This document shows, in pieces, positions 18,008 through 26,972 of a stretch of DNA of 64,000 bases. Within the stretch, counting starts at the first letter, position 1. The number at the start of each line of letters is the position of its first letter. Position numbers and translations under genes: made by a program. The stretch is from Bhargavaea cecembensis DSE10 (GTDB lineage: Bacteria > Bacillota > Bacilli > Bacillales_A > Planococcaceae), in the NCBI RefSeq assembly GCF_000348905.1, contig NZ_AOFT01000004.1, positions 62,001-126,000 of the forward strand, in the 5' to 3' direction. Below the pieces are notes generated by a model. It was given only the letters and a program-made list of their open reading frames with translations, was not told the origin of the DNA and ran no database searches.

Positions 18008-18984
18008 TCGACCACCTCCCCATCATAGAGAAAGCAGCGCACGCACCGGCCGTCTTCACGAACGTACATCCCCGGAACTTCCTCCGTACATCTTGCAAAT
18101 GCTTTGCTGCATCGCGGAGCAAACTTACATCCCGGCAACACTGTTCCCGGAGCAGGCACGTTTCCTTTGATGGATTGCAGACGGGTGATCTCGCCTTCAA
18201 TGGCTGGAATGGAATGAATCAGGCCCTCTGTATACGGGTGGAGAGGCTCTTCAAACAGATCATCGACATCGCTGATTTCAACAATCTGTCCTGCGTACAT
18301 GACAATCACCCGTTCCGCCAGCTCGGATACGACACCGAGGTCGTGTGTGATCAGCAGAATGGAGGTTGAGAACTTCTTACTCAAATCCTTCATAAGTTCC
18401 AACACTTGTGCCTGTATCGTCACATCCAATGCAGTCGTCGGTTCATCCGCAATCAGCAGCTTCGGGTTGCATGACATCGCCATCGCGATCATGACACGCT
18501 GCCGCATACCGCCGGACAGCCGGTGGGGATAGTCTTTTAATGTCTTTAGAGGATCGGAAAACCCTACAATTCCGAGCATTTCCGCCGCCTTTTCCGTCGC
18601 TGTTTTCTTGTTTACTTTCAGGTGGTGCATGATGACGCCCGTCAGCTGATCGCCAATCGTCAGCACCGGATTCAGCGAAGTCATCGGTTCCTGAAAAATC
18701 ATGGCAACTTCCTTGCCGCGGATGTCATACATTTTCTTCTCGGGCATCTGAACCAAATCGACACCGTTCAGTTTGATGGAACCATCCACGACCTTGCCGG
18801 CAGGAGCAGGCACCAATCCCATAATGGAAAGAGAAGTCATGCTCTTCCCGCAACCGGATTCCCCGACGAGTGCCACGGTCTCTCCTTTACCGATCTCAAA
18901 ATCGATGCCGTCTACCGCCCGAATGGTCTTTTTATTTTTTTTGAAATACGTTTTTAGATTGGAAACCTCCAAAACAGCGTTCAT
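18004..18984 (-). CDS. Oligopeptide ABC transporter ATP-binding protein (OppD/DppD)
   Basis: 326 residues from the ATG at 18982-18984, after GAGGAGGGGG. Walker A G-E-S-G-C-G-K-S, signature L-S-G-G-M-R-Q-R-V, Walker [13 protein letters not shown], and the C-terminal G-C-K-F-A-P-R-C cysteine pair that in related Opp ATPases binds an iron-sulfur cluster. First gene of the operon oppD-oppF-binding protein-oppB-oppC, served by the sigma-54 promoter about 40 bases upstream. Confidence 0.94.
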   Translation of the reverse strand: MNAVLEVSNLKTYFKKNKKTIRAVDGIDFEIGKGETVALVGESGCGKSMTSLSIMGLVPAPAGKVVDGSIKLNGVDLVQMPEKKMYDIRGKEVAMIFQEPMTSLNPVLTIGDQLTGVIMHHLKVNKKTATEKAAEMLGIVGFSDPLKTLKDYPHRLSGGMRQRVMIAMAMSCNPKLLIADEPTTALDVTIQAQVLELMKDLSKKFSTSILLITHDLGVVSELAERVIVMYAGQIVEISDVDDLFEEPLHPYTEGLIHSIPAIEGEITRLQSIKGNVPAPGTVLPGCKFAPRCSKAFARCTEEVPGMYVREDGRCVRCFLYDGEVVE

Positions 18985-19022
18985 TTTCCCCCTCCTCATG
19001 CTTCTGTGCCTGTTAAATTTAA

Positions 19023-19039
19023 CTGCAATTTCTATGCCA
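19023..19039 (-). promoter_or_regulatory. Sigma-54 promoter for the Opp operon
   Basis: Minus-strand TGGCATAGAAATTGCAG, with GG and GC 10 bases apart. It lies 39 bases before the first codon of the transporter operon. Confidence 0.76.
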
Positions 19040-19130
19040 ACTTCGAACTATTGTATTGCGTACATACACCGGTCCTATTTATCCATATGCTCCCGTAAAC
19101 CGTCGGGAGATTTAGACACTACATTAAAAA

Positions 19131-19148
19131 TGTCAAAATGTTTTGACA
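19131..19148. promoter_or_regulatory. Palindromic candidate enhancer site
   Basis: TGTCAAAA-TG-TTTTGACA is a perfect 18-bp inverted repeat between two divergent sigma-54 promoters, about 28 bases from one and 92 from the other, at the position expected for an activator-binding site shared by both. A related 18-bp palindrome lies at 29335-29352. Confidence 0.55.
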
Positions 19149-19175
19149 TAATGTGAGGGATAGTCCGTGAAAGAG

Positions 19176-19192
19176 AGGAACAAAACTTGCAT
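19176..19192 (+). promoter_or_regulatory. Sigma-54 promoter for the Xaa-Pro peptidase
   Basis: AGGAACAAAACTTGCAT keeps GG-N10-GC and the TTGCA block but has A for T at the first position and A for C after the GG, so it is a weaker match than the others. It lies 29 bases before the ATG at 19221. Confidence 0.6.
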
Positions 19193-19220
19193 AATGGACT
19201 TTAATAAGGAGGTCATGAAC

Positions 19221-20327
19221 ATGAATCAATATACAGCCAGACAAGTACATTTAATGGAATCACTTAAGGATCACGGCTTGAATGGATCCCTGATCCTCTC
19301 GCCGGCCAGTATTTTTTATTACACCGGGTTTCTTTCGGATCCCCATGAGCGGTTTATGGCTTTGGCAATCTCTCCGGAAACCGGGCGGGCTATCCTGTTT
19401 GTTCCGGCACTGGACTATGAAGCTGCCTCCGGTATCGCGGCAGTGGACCAAATCATTCCCATTTCCGATGATCAGATGCCGATGGAGGTTGTTAAAGAAG
19501 CCATTCCAAAACTGTCGGGCCCTGTCGGAATCGAACCGAAAGCTTTAAATTACGAACGATACGTATGGTTGACCCAAACATTCCCTGACATATCCGTCAG
19601 GGACATCGAAGAACTTATCAGCAAGCAGCGGCTTTGCAAATCGGCTGAAGAAGTGGAGTCCATCAAAGAAGCCATCCGCATCATCGAGCAGGTCATGGAG
19701 GACGGTGTCCGAAAAGTGAGGCCGGGCATGATGGAAGCCGAGCTCATGGCAGAGCTGGAGTACCTGATGAGAATGCATGGTGCGGACGGGCCGTCGTTTT
19801 CCACCATTGTTTTGTCAGGCGAGAAGGCCGCCCTTCCCCACGGTTCCCCTGGCGGCCGAAAAATCGGCGCCGGTGACTTTCTCCTGATTGATATGGGCGT
19901 GACCAAGGACGGCTACTGCTCGGATATCACCAGAACCTTCATTATTGGAGAGCCTACTGAAAAGCAGAGAAAAATCTATGACATCGTCCTCCGGTCCAAT
20001 GAAGCGGGCATCGCGGCTTCACGGGGCGGTGTTCCGCTTGGCAGCATCGACGAAGCCTCCCGGAAAGTGATTGAAGACGAAGGGTACGGAAAATTCTTTA
20101 ACAATCGGGTCGGACATGGGGTAGGCATTGAAGTGCATGAGGCCCCTTCCGTGCATGGGAAAAATACATCCCTTGCGGATCCTGGCAACGTATTCACCAT
20201 TGAGCCCGGCATCTATATTTCCGGCTATGGCGGTGTCAGAATTGAGGACATTGTCCATATCCGTGAAGACGGTCAGGCAGAAGTGCTCACCGCCTCCCCC
20301 AAAACAATCCGAATCATTGAAGCTTGA
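19221..20327 (+). CDS. M24B aminopeptidase (Xaa-Pro peptidase)
   Basis: 368 residues; the ATG at 19221 is chosen for the AAGGAGG 8 bases before it. An N-terminal domain is followed by the pita-bread catalytic domain, with metal ligands visible in L-I-D-M-G-V (Asp), D-I-T-R-T-F (Asp), G-H-G-V-G (His), E-P-G-I-Y (Glu) and G-V-R-I-E-D (Glu). It removes an amino acid before proline, or splits Xaa-Pro dipeptides, in the cytoplasm. A second such enzyme lies at 32925-34016. The sigma-54 element links it to peptide import. Confidence 0.92.
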   Translation: MNQYTARQVHLMESLKDHGLNGSLILSPASIFYYTGFLSDPHERFMALAISPETGRAILFVPALDYEAASGIAAVDQIIPISDDQMPMEVVKEAIPKLSGPVGIEPKALNYERYVWLTQTFPDISVRDIEELISKQRLCKSAEEVESIKEAIRIIEQVMEDGVRKVRPGMMEAELMAELEYLMRMHGADGPSFSTIVLSGEKAALPHGSPGGRKIGAGDFLLIDMGVTKDGYCSDITRTFIIGEPTEKQRKIYDIVLRSNEAGIAASRGGVPLGSIDEASRKVIEDEGYGKFFNNRVGHGVGIEVHEAPSVHGKNTSLADPGNVFTIEPGIYISGYGGVRIEDIVHIREDGQAEVLTASPKTIRIIEA

Positions 20328-20336
20328 AAACCAAAG

Positions 20337-20370
20337 GCCCGGGCGCATGAGCTAAAACATGTGCCCGGGC
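20337..20370 (+). terminator. Intrinsic terminator
   Basis: GCCCGGGCGCATG at 20337-20349 pairs with CATGTGCCCGGGC at 20358-20370 (one mismatch), followed by a T-rich stretch. Confidence 0.78.
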
Positions 20371-20465
20371 TATTTCTTAAAAATGATGTCGAACTAGTCT
20401 GTCAAATATGGTAAGCTGTCCATAAGAAACCGCTTACAAGACATGCTGCAAGGGGGATGAATTAG

Positions 20466-21749
20466 GTGCAGCTTACTATGACGCAACGCCAGGAACTCAA
20501 GCTCATCATGACGATGGAACTCAGGCAAGCCATTGAGCTTCTGCAGTATTCCACCTTTGAATTGGAACAGTTTATCAGGGAGCAGGAAGCCGAGAATCCG
20601 CTCATTGAGCTGAAAGAACGCGATGATACCGGTTCCTACGATTCACCTTTTCCAAAGGTTTCGGGAGGAGAAGGGTTAAAGACCGACTGGATAAAGGCCC
20701 CCAATGCCCTTTATCGGGACGACCTGGTCTCCATGGTGCGACTCACCTATTCGGATGAAGATTCCATTCGTTTGCTATCTTACCTGATACAAAATCTGGA
20801 CGACAACGGGTATCTAATCCTTCCTGAAGACTGCAAAATTGGAGAAGATCTCCTGACTTTAGGCATCCGAATGCTCCAGGAAATCGGGCCGTCCGGCATC
20901 GGGGCCCGCAATTTGCAGGAGTGTCTTCTCCTGCAATTGGACGAGGAGTCGGATTCGTTGGCCCGGCAGATCGTCAGTCATTGCTTCCCTCTCCTCGCAT
21001 CGCGTAAGTGGAAAGAGATCGCCCAAGCTTTACAGATCACACTGGCTGACGTGAAATCAGCTGTCGACCAGATCCAGACACTTAATCCGAGGCCATGTTC
21101 ACTGATAAATGACCAACAGACCGACTATACCTTCCCGGATGTCATTGTGACTGAACGGGAGGGCAATCTGGAGTTCCTCCTGAATGATGGCCATCTGCCC
21201 GAAGTGAAGTTGAACTCGGATTATCTTCCCTACCTGAACGCAAAAGATGAGGTGGGCAGCTACCTTACCGAACGGCACAAGCAGTATCGCTGGCTCCTCA
21301 ACAGCCTTGAACAGCGCCGCGAAACCCTCATCAAGATCGTCCGGGTTCTGGCTGAAAAGCAGCAAGCCTTTTTCATCAAAGGTCCGGAAGCGCTGAACCC
21401 CCTCACGATGCGGGAGGTTGCGGAGGAAATCGGCATGCATGAATCTACGATCAGCCGGGCGACTGCCAATAAAATCATCAAAACTCCCTCTGGAACGTTT
21501 GAGATGAAGTCACTCTTCACTTCAAAGCTGGAGTCTGCCGGAGGACTGTCTGTCTCGCAAAGCAAGGTGAAAAGCTTGCTTAGGAAATACATCGATCAGG
21601 AGAACAAGAGCAGGCCGCTGTCCGATCAGAAGCTTGCAGAGCGCTTAAAAGATGAACAAGGGATTACGGTTTCCCGCCGGACGATCAGCAAGTACCGCGA
21701 GGAAATGAACATCCCTTCATCTGCACAAAGGAAAGATATTGTCGTCTGA
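20466..21749 (+). CDS. rpoN: RNA polymerase sigma-54 factor
   Basis: 427 residues, the length of Bacillus SigL. Starts at GTG after AAGGGGG. Region I is glutamine- and leucine-rich (L-R-Q-A-I-E-L-L-Q-Y-S-T-F-E-L) as needed to respond to activators; the core-binding region and a helix-turn-helix (M-R-E-V-A-E-E-I-G-M-H-E-S-T-I-S-R) follow; the C-terminal RpoN box appears as S-R-R-T-I-S-K-Y-R-E-E. It directs transcription from -24/-12 promoters only with an AAA+ activator. It sits between an Opp operon and a hydroxyproline operon that both carry such promoters, an unusual location that suggests a local specialised regulon. No sigma-54 element was seen before it. Confidence 0.94.
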   Translation: MQLTMTQRQELKLIMTMELRQAIELLQYSTFELEQFIREQEAENPLIELKERDDTGSYDSPFPKVSGGEGLKTDWIKAPNALYRDDLVSMVRLTYSDEDSIRLLSYLIQNLDDNGYLILPEDCKIGEDLLTLGIRMLQEIGPSGIGARNLQECLLLQLDEESDSLARQIVSHCFPLLASRKWKEIAQALQITLADVKSAVDQIQTLNPRPCSLINDQQTDYTFPDVIVTEREGNLEFLLNDGHLPEVKLNSDYLPYLNAKDEVGSYLTERHKQYRWLLNSLEQRRETLIKIVRVLAEKQQAFFIKGPEALNPLTMREVAEEIGMHESTISRATANKIIKTPSGTFEMKSLFTSKLESAGGLSVSQSKVKSLLRKYIDQENKSRPLSDQKLAERLKDEQGITVSRRTISKYREEMNIPSSAQRKDIVV

Positions 21750-21754
21750 ACCCA

Positions 21755-21792
21755 AACAAGACCGGGAGGGATTTCTCCCCTCCGGTCTTGTT
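21755..21792. terminator. Bidirectional intrinsic terminator
   Basis: AACAAGACCGG at 21755-21765 pairs with 21782-21792, with additional GAGGG/CTCCC-like pairing inside. Serves rpoN and the small minus-strand gene. Confidence 0.8.
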
Positions 21793-21799
21793 ATTTGCG

Positions 21800-22072
21800 T
21801 TATTTTCCAGAAAAGTGCCCCAGCCAATAGCGGTTGAGCAGAATGATAAATCCCCCGAGCAAGACTGCCTTAAAAACCAAGAGTTGGCCCATGCCGTACG
21901 CAGATATACCCGAAATCAGCAGGGCTCCCCCCAAGCAGGCCGTAATTCGGACACACCTGTGGAAGCGACCTTCAGACGCGCGTTGAACAGCACGCTCCAT
22001 AGCCCACATCAGAACCAGAAGGAGCAATATAGATCCCAACGAAATCCCCAAAAACTCAAATACTGTGAGCAT
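21800..22072 (-). CDS. Small membrane protein, unknown function
   Basis: 90 residues from the ATG at 22070-22072, with AAAGGGGGAT 7 bases before. About three hydrophobic segments (L-G-I-S-L-G-S-I-L-L-L-L, then A-L-L-I-S-G-I-S-A-Y, then V-L-L-G-G-F-I-I-L-L) separated by a basic loop with two cysteines. I do not recognise the family. It is read in the same direction as the hydroxyproline operon, 75 bases downstream, so may be its last gene. Confidence 0.65.
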   Translation of the reverse strand: MLTVFEFLGISLGSILLLLVLMWAMERAVQRASEGRFHRCVRITACLGGALLISGISAYGMGQLLVFKAVLLGGFIILLNRYWLGHFSGK

Positions 22073-22147
22073 TTCTTCATCCCCCTTTAGAGAAACATCA
22101 ATCCCCCCTCTACTATACAATTTTTAAAAACAGAAAAAATATTTAGT

Positions 22148-23647
22148 TTATTTATTTGGGTCTTTAATGTTTACGAATACACTCTTCACTTCTGTATAGT
22201 TGGCGAGCCCATAGTCGCCACCCATTTCCCTGCCGACACCTGATTGCTTGTAACCGCCGAATGGCATGGTCTCCCACTCAAGACCGAAGTCATTAATCCA
22301 GACTGTCCCGGACTGAAGCTTGCCTGCAATATAGTGGCCAGACTTGATATTGGTCGTCCAGATACTTGCAGCCAGCCCATAATCACTGTCATTTGCCCGC
22401 TTGATGACTTCCTCGACCGTATCAAACGGGAAAACTGCCATAACCGGCCCGAAGATTTCTTCACGCGCAATCGTCATGTCATCCTCTACATCCGCAAAGA
22501 TCGTCGGGCGGACGAAGTACCCTTTTTCTCCGGCTTTTGTGCCTCCAGAAACTAGACGGGCTCCCTCTTCCTTCCCCTTTTCGATGTATTCAAGGACTGT
22601 TTTCTGTTGCTTTGCGGAAACGAGCGGACCCATATCGGTTTCGGGGTCCAGACCCGGACCAATCTTGAGGGCATCTGCACGTTTTGCCAGTTCATCAACT
22701 ACCTGGTCATAGAGGCTTCGGTGTACGTAGACTCGTGTGCAGGCGCTGCAGTTCTGCCCATGGTTATACATCGTTCCACTGAAGACCCCTTCAATCGTCT
22801 CTTCGAGATCAGCGTCAGCCAGCACAATGGCTGGCGATTTGCCGCCAAGTTCGAGCGTAACGCCCTTGATCTGATCTGCAGCCTTTTTCATGACTTCTTT
22901 GCCAACAGCGGTGGATCCGGTAAATGCCACTTTGTCCACATCCGGATGAGTCAGGATCGCTTCTCCTGCCACGCGTCCGGCGCCTGGTACCACGTTTACG
23001 ACACCATCCGGGAATCCGGCCTCCTTAAAGAGCCGGGCTGCATAAAGCAGAGACAGCGGCGTCTCACTGGCCGGCTTGATGACGACAGTGCAACCGACCG
23101 CCAGCGCCGAACCCAGCTTCCAGGCTGCCATTGCAAGCGGGAAGTTCCATGGGATGATCTGTCCGACCACACCGACCGGCTCATGGACGGTATAAGTGAC
23201 ATAATCAGGGGAGACCTGCGTGGTCTTACCGAAGATCTTAGTTGCCCACCCGGAATAGTAACGGAAATGCTGGACCGTGCCGTCCACGTCATCCGACAGT
23301 GCTGTTTCATACGGTTTACCGTTGTCGAGTGACTCGAGCTGAGCGAGCTCTTCACGGTGTTCTTCCAGGAGGTCCGCAAACTTATAAATCAGATGCGCCC
23401 GTTCGGCCGCCTCCATTTTCGTCCACTCACCTTCATCAAAGGCCTTTCGGGCAGCGGCTACCGCCTTGTCAATATCCTCTTTTTGGGCTTCGCTTACCTC
23501 AGCAATGACATCTTCCGTCGCGGGGTCAAGAACCTGAAAAGTTTTCCCGCTTTCAGACAGGACATATTCTCCGTTGATATAAAGGCCTTTGATCCCCTCA
23601 AGGAATTCCTTCACCCTCGGTTTCAGTTCGTAATTGACTGCTTGCAT
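22148..23647 (-). CDS. Aldehyde dehydrogenase, probable 2-oxoglutarate semialdehyde dehydrogenase
   Basis: 499 residues, the usual ALDH length. W-N-F-P-L-A-M (cofactor), F-T-G-S-T-A-V-G, L-E-L-G-G-K-S-P (catalytic Glu), G-Q-N-C-S-A-C (catalytic Cys) and E-E-I-F-G-P-V are all visible. The residue after the catalytic cysteine differs from the common G-Q-x-C-x-A-G. Alone it could be a general ALDH; its place right after a DapA-like deaminase and proline-racemase/D-amino-acid-oxidase genes points to the last step of 4-hydroxyproline degradation, producing 2-oxoglutarate. Confidence 0.88.
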   Translation of the reverse strand: MQAVNYELKPRVKEFLEGIKGLYINGEYVLSESGKTFQVLDPATEDVIAEVSEAQKEDIDKAVAAARKAFDEGEWTKMEAAERAHLIYKFADLLEEHREELAQLESLDNGKPYETALSDDVDGTVQHFRYYSGWATKIFGKTTQVSPDYVTYTVHEPVGVVGQIIPWNFPLAMAAWKLGSALAVGCTVVIKPASETPLSLLYAARLFKEAGFPDGVVNVVPGAGRVAGEAILTHPDVDKVAFTGSTAVGKEVMKKAADQIKGVTLELGGKSPAIVLADADLEETIEGVFSGTMYNHGQNCSACTRVYVHRSLYDQVVDELAKRADALKIGPGLDPETDMGPLVSAKQQKTVLEYIEKGKEEGARLVSGGTKAGEKGYFVRPTIFADVEDDMTIAREEIFGPVMAVFPFDTVEEVIKRANDSDYGLAASIWTTNIKSGHYIAGKLQSGTVWINDFGLEWETMPFGGYKQSGVGREMGGDYGLANYTEVKSVFVNIKDPNK

Positions 23648-23663
23648 GTTCTCTCCCCCTTAA

Positions 23664-24560
23664 TTATTGATTTACTGTTTCAAGGTTTGCCATCAGTTCT
23701 TTGAGCCGTGCGTCTTCTTCATCGGTCAGCGGCATCCTTGGCTTACGGCAAGGTCCGCCTGCCCACCCTTTGAGCTCCATTGACCGCTTTGCGATCTGTA
23801 CGTACTTGCCGGAACCCTCTAGGAATTCGCAGAGAGGAAGTAAGCGATCATACAGGCTCCATGCTTTTTCAAGGTCCCCAGCCTGGTATGATTCATAAAT
23901 ATCTGTTGCGAGTCGAGGAACGATGTTTCCTGCGACCGAGATCCATCCGGTTGCCCCGATAAAGAAGGATTCAAGGATAAGTTCCTCAGAACCGCAGAAG
24001 ACTTGTATATCGCCTGCACCTTGACGCGCGATATCACGCGCTTTCCTGATGTCCCCGCTTGATTCTTTAATATGGGTAATGTTTGGCACATCCCGGCCGA
24101 CTTTCAGCAGAGTTTCTGTGCTGATATCAACACCGGTTGTGGACGGATTGTTATAAATCATAATCGGCAACTCGACCGATTCCGCAACCGCTTTGAAATG
24201 GGCGTAAATTTCTTCTTCTGTGGGATGCGAATAATACGAGTTAATGAGAAGTGCAGCATCGGCCCCAGCCTTTTCAGCCTGTTGAGTGTATTCTATGGCG
24301 TCTGCAGTTGTTTCTGCAGCTGTGCCCACGATAAGCGGTATGCGGCCATCGATTTGTTCCACAGCGATTTCAACCGCCTTAAAACGTTCTTCTTTAGTCA
24401 GGCTGACAAATTCTCCGGTACTGCCATTGATACATAGGCCGGCCACACCTTCTTGGATGAACTTTTCGATGTTCTGGGCCAGTCCTTCGTAGTTGACCGA
24501 TTCATCTTCGTGCATTGGTGTAACAAGAACAGGAAACGCGCCTTTGATTTCTTTTGTCAT
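23664..24560 (-). CDS. DapA-family lyase, probable hydroxypyrroline-carboxylate deaminase
   Basis: 298 residues from the ATG at 24558-24560, after GGAGG. A DHDPS/NAL-type TIM barrel: N-G-S-T-G-E-F (substrate pocket), M-I-Y-N-N-P (Tyr), and H-I-K-E-S-S-G-D with the Schiff-base lysine. In 4-hydroxyproline pathways a DapA relative deaminates 1-pyrroline-4-hydroxy-2-carboxylate to 2-oxoglutarate semialdehyde; position before the aldehyde dehydrogenase and after the racemases favours this over lysine synthesis. Confidence 0.85.
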   Translation of the reverse strand: MTKEIKGAFPVLVTPMHEDESVNYEGLAQNIEKFIQEGVAGLCINGSTGEFVSLTKEERFKAVEIAVEQIDGRIPLIVGTAAETTADAIEYTQQAEKAGADAALLINSYYSHPTEEEIYAHFKAVAESVELPIMIYNNPSTTGVDISTETLLKVGRDVPNITHIKESSGDIRKARDIARQGAGDIQVFCGSEELILESFFIGATGWISVAGNIVPRLATDIYESYQAGDLEKAWSLYDRLLPLCEFLEGSGKYVQIAKRSMELKGWAGGPCRKPRMPLTDEEDARLKELMANLETVNQ

Positions 24561-24594
24561 GATTGATTCCTCCAATTGTGTTTGATTGCCGGCT

Positions 24595-26031
24595 TCAGGA
24601 CAGATTCAGCTTTTTCCCTGACATTGTCCGCTTGGCAGCCGGCGCTGCTTCTGGCTGTGTATACCAGATGAACATATTGCGATAGCCATAGATCAGGCAG
24701 ATGATAAGCGCAATAAAGTTGAACCAGAGAAACGGCAGATAACTGAGTGTCGAGACGCCCAGTGCGGCCGCCATAAATACGCCCCCGTCAGACCATGGCA
24801 CCATCGGAGTGGTCAGGGTTCCCCCGGCCTCTGTGTTTCTCGATAGGACCCGGCGATCGATATGGAGCCGGTCGTAGTTGTCTTCGGTAATTTTGCTTGC
24901 GGTGATGATCGACACATACGCCGCTCCGCCGAAGAAGTTGCCGAAGAACCCGGAAATGATAGTCGCAAGCGTGGCGTTCCCCGAATTGTTCGCCCACTTG
25001 GCGAGATAGTGACCGATCGCCCGCAAGATGCCGATCCGTTCCATCAGTCCGCCCACTCCGAGAGCGAAAATGATAAGGACGATGACATCCAGCATAAAGA
25101 CGATTCCGCCGCGGTTCAGCAGATTGTCAATAAACGGAACGCCAGACTCGATCGCATTGCCTGCATAGAGAATGTTCACCGAGTCCAATAAGGATTTCCC
25201 CTGGAAGAGGAACGCCCACAGAGCACCCAGAACAGCCCCAAACAGGATGACCGGAATGGATGGCTTTTTCATTGCCAGGAGAGCAATGACCAGCACGGCC
25301 GGGATCAGCATGTACCAGCTGATATTAAAATACTGCTCGAGGGAAGCCATGGTCTGAGTGGCGCTGCTCATGTCCCCATCTCCCCTGTAGAAGAACCCGA
25401 CTCCCAGGAAGAGGAGTGCCGTGATGACCCATGCAGGAGCGCTTGCCGTCAGCATGGACTTGATATGCTCGATCAGGTCCACCTTAGACAGGGACGCTGT
25501 CATCACCGTTGTGTCGGAAAGCGGTGAAAGCTTGTCCCCCACATAACAGCCGGAGATGACCGCACCCGCAACGAGCGGAAGCGGAAAGCCGAAGCTTGCA
25601 CCGATTCCCATCATTGCGATGCCGGCTGTGCCGGCCGAACCGAATGACGTGCCGGTCGCGATGGAGGTTACCGAACAAATAATAAACGCTGCCAGAAGGA
25701 AAATACTCGGGTTGATGACGGAGAGGCCAAAGTAGATGATGGACGGCACAACTCCGCCCGCAATCCATGTCCCGATCAGCGCACCCACGGAAATGAGAAT
25801 GAGCACCGCTTCGAGCCCGTCGTTAACCCCTTTTAACAAGCCATCCTGCATCTGCTTGTAGTTGTATCCAATTTTCAGGCCGACGACCATGATCAATCCC
25901 CAGGTGGCCAGCAGCGCAAGTTGGATGGAGATCCCAAACTGGACGATGAACAGATACATGACCAGCGTGAATCCAATTAGGACGAACAGGATCTCCGGCA
26001 CAGAGGGAAGTCGCTTTGTATCTTCTCTCAT
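24595..26031 (-). CDS. NhaC-family Na+/H+ antiporter
   Basis: 478 residues, about 12 membrane helices, with the NhaC patterns G-T-S-F-G-S-A-G-T-A-G, S-G-C-Y-V-G-D-K-L-S-P-L-S-D-T and G-G-A-A-Y-V-S. AAGGAGG precedes the ATG. It usually exchanges Na+ for H+ at the membrane; NhaC-like carriers within amino-acid pathways could instead import or export the substrate. Here it sits inside the hydroxyproline operon, and a second relative (38513-39955) sits beside an M20 hydrolase, so a role in solute movement is worth considering. Confidence 0.85.
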   Translation of the reverse strand: MREDTKRLPSVPEILFVLIGFTLVMYLFIVQFGISIQLALLATWGLIMVVGLKIGYNYKQMQDGLLKGVNDGLEAVLILISVGALIGTWIAGGVVPSIIYFGLSVINPSIFLLAAFIICSVTSIATGTSFGSAGTAGIAMMGIGASFGFPLPLVAGAVISGCYVGDKLSPLSDTTVMTASLSKVDLIEHIKSMLTASAPAWVITALLFLGVGFFYRGDGDMSSATQTMASLEQYFNISWYMLIPAVLVIALLAMKKPSIPVILFGAVLGALWAFLFQGKSLLDSVNILYAGNAIESGVPFIDNLLNRGGIVFMLDVIVLIIFALGVGGLMERIGILRAIGHYLAKWANNSGNATLATIISGFFGNFFGGAAYVSIITASKITEDNYDRLHIDRRVLSRNTEAGGTLTTPMVPWSDGGVFMAAALGVSTLSYLPFLWFNFIALIICLIYGYRNMFIWYTQPEAAPAAKRTMSGKKLNLS

Positions 26032-26072
26032 AAAATACCTCCTTGTCGTTCAAAGTTTTGACATTGGAACCT

Positions 26073-26972
26073 TCAGACGATCAGAAAGCCTTGGGCAAGG
26101 GGGTCTTCACGGTCAAGTACAAACTGATGGGCTCCCATTACATACGTTTCTGTACGGACAGAAGCCGGTCCGTCATTTGACTCTGCCTCGAGGGTGCTGC
26201 CGAAAATGCTGGTATTGGAGAGCCGGACGTGTCCACCCTGTTTTTCCTGCAGAGCCAGGAGAGCAAGAGTGGTGTCAATCCCCGGCGAACGCCGAATATA
26301 GCCATCCCTTTCAAACGTCACACTCCTAAACCCTCCATCCGGTCGTTCTTCGACGAGGGCAATTCCGGAAACTTCAGGGTCTGTCCGGACACATTCCGCG
26401 ACTTTTGCAGTCCCCCACTCATTGATCACGGACAGATGGGCAAGATCAATCTCCGGAATAACCGGAGGCAGCGGATAAATGAGGTAATGTCGCCGGCCAT
26501 CAATCAGGACCGACGCTGCCTGCGTTGAACGGGAAACTGAAGCGGATTGGTTATGCACACTGATTTCCGTTACTTCATCCCCATCAAAAACAGCCCTTAC
26601 TTCGATAACCCCTTCTGTCGTCTCCACCGTGTAACGGCCGTTCTCCCGTCGCGCCAGGCCCCCCATTTCAAGCAGGGTGCCGATTGCGGCCAGAACCCCT
26701 TCATATTTGAATCCGCTTACTTTCTCATGACAGAAAAATAGCAATCCGATATCCGCACGGTTGGAAGCGACAGGAATGATTCCGTGCATCCCCCGATGAC
26801 CACGCGGCTCGTTCAGAAGAAGATTTTTCTCGGTTTTAAAGTGATTCGCAAGTTCTTCGGACTGCGACTTTAAATCAGATGATTTGAATCGGATCGGTGA
26901 TTGCGTGACGATCCGGTATGCCTCCCCGGCTACATGGGCATCCATTGAGCTGAACATTTTGCCGAACTCCAT
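26073..26972 (-). CDS. Proline racemase-family protein lacking both catalytic cysteines
   Basis: 299 residues, clearly homologous to the intact racemase beside it (shared N-E-P-R-G-H-R-G-M and S-P motifs). At the first catalytic position the intact copy has M-C-G-H-D; this protein has Y-E-G-V-L. At the second the intact copy has D-R-S-P-C-G-T-G; this protein has R-R-S-P-G-I-D-T. So neither general acid/base Cys is present and it should not racemise proline by the known mechanism. It is 50 residues shorter. It starts immediately after the stop of the intact gene with AAGGAGGGGG before the ATG. It may be a partner subunit, a dehydratase-like relative or a degenerate copy. Confidence 0.82.
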   Translation of the reverse strand: MEFGKMFSSMDAHVAGEAYRIVTQSPIRFKSSDLKSQSEELANHFKTEKNLLLNEPRGHRGMHGIIPVASNRADIGLLFFCHEKVSGFKYEGVLAAIGTLLEMGGLARRENGRYTVETTEGVIEVRAVFDGDEVTEISVHNQSASVSRSTQAASVLIDGRRHYLIYPLPPVIPEIDLAHLSVINEWGTAKVAECVRTDPEVSGIALVEERPDGGFRSVTFERDGYIRRSPGIDTTLALLALQEKQGGHVRLSNTSIFGSTLEAESNDGPASVRTETYVMGAHQFVLDREDPLAQGFLIV

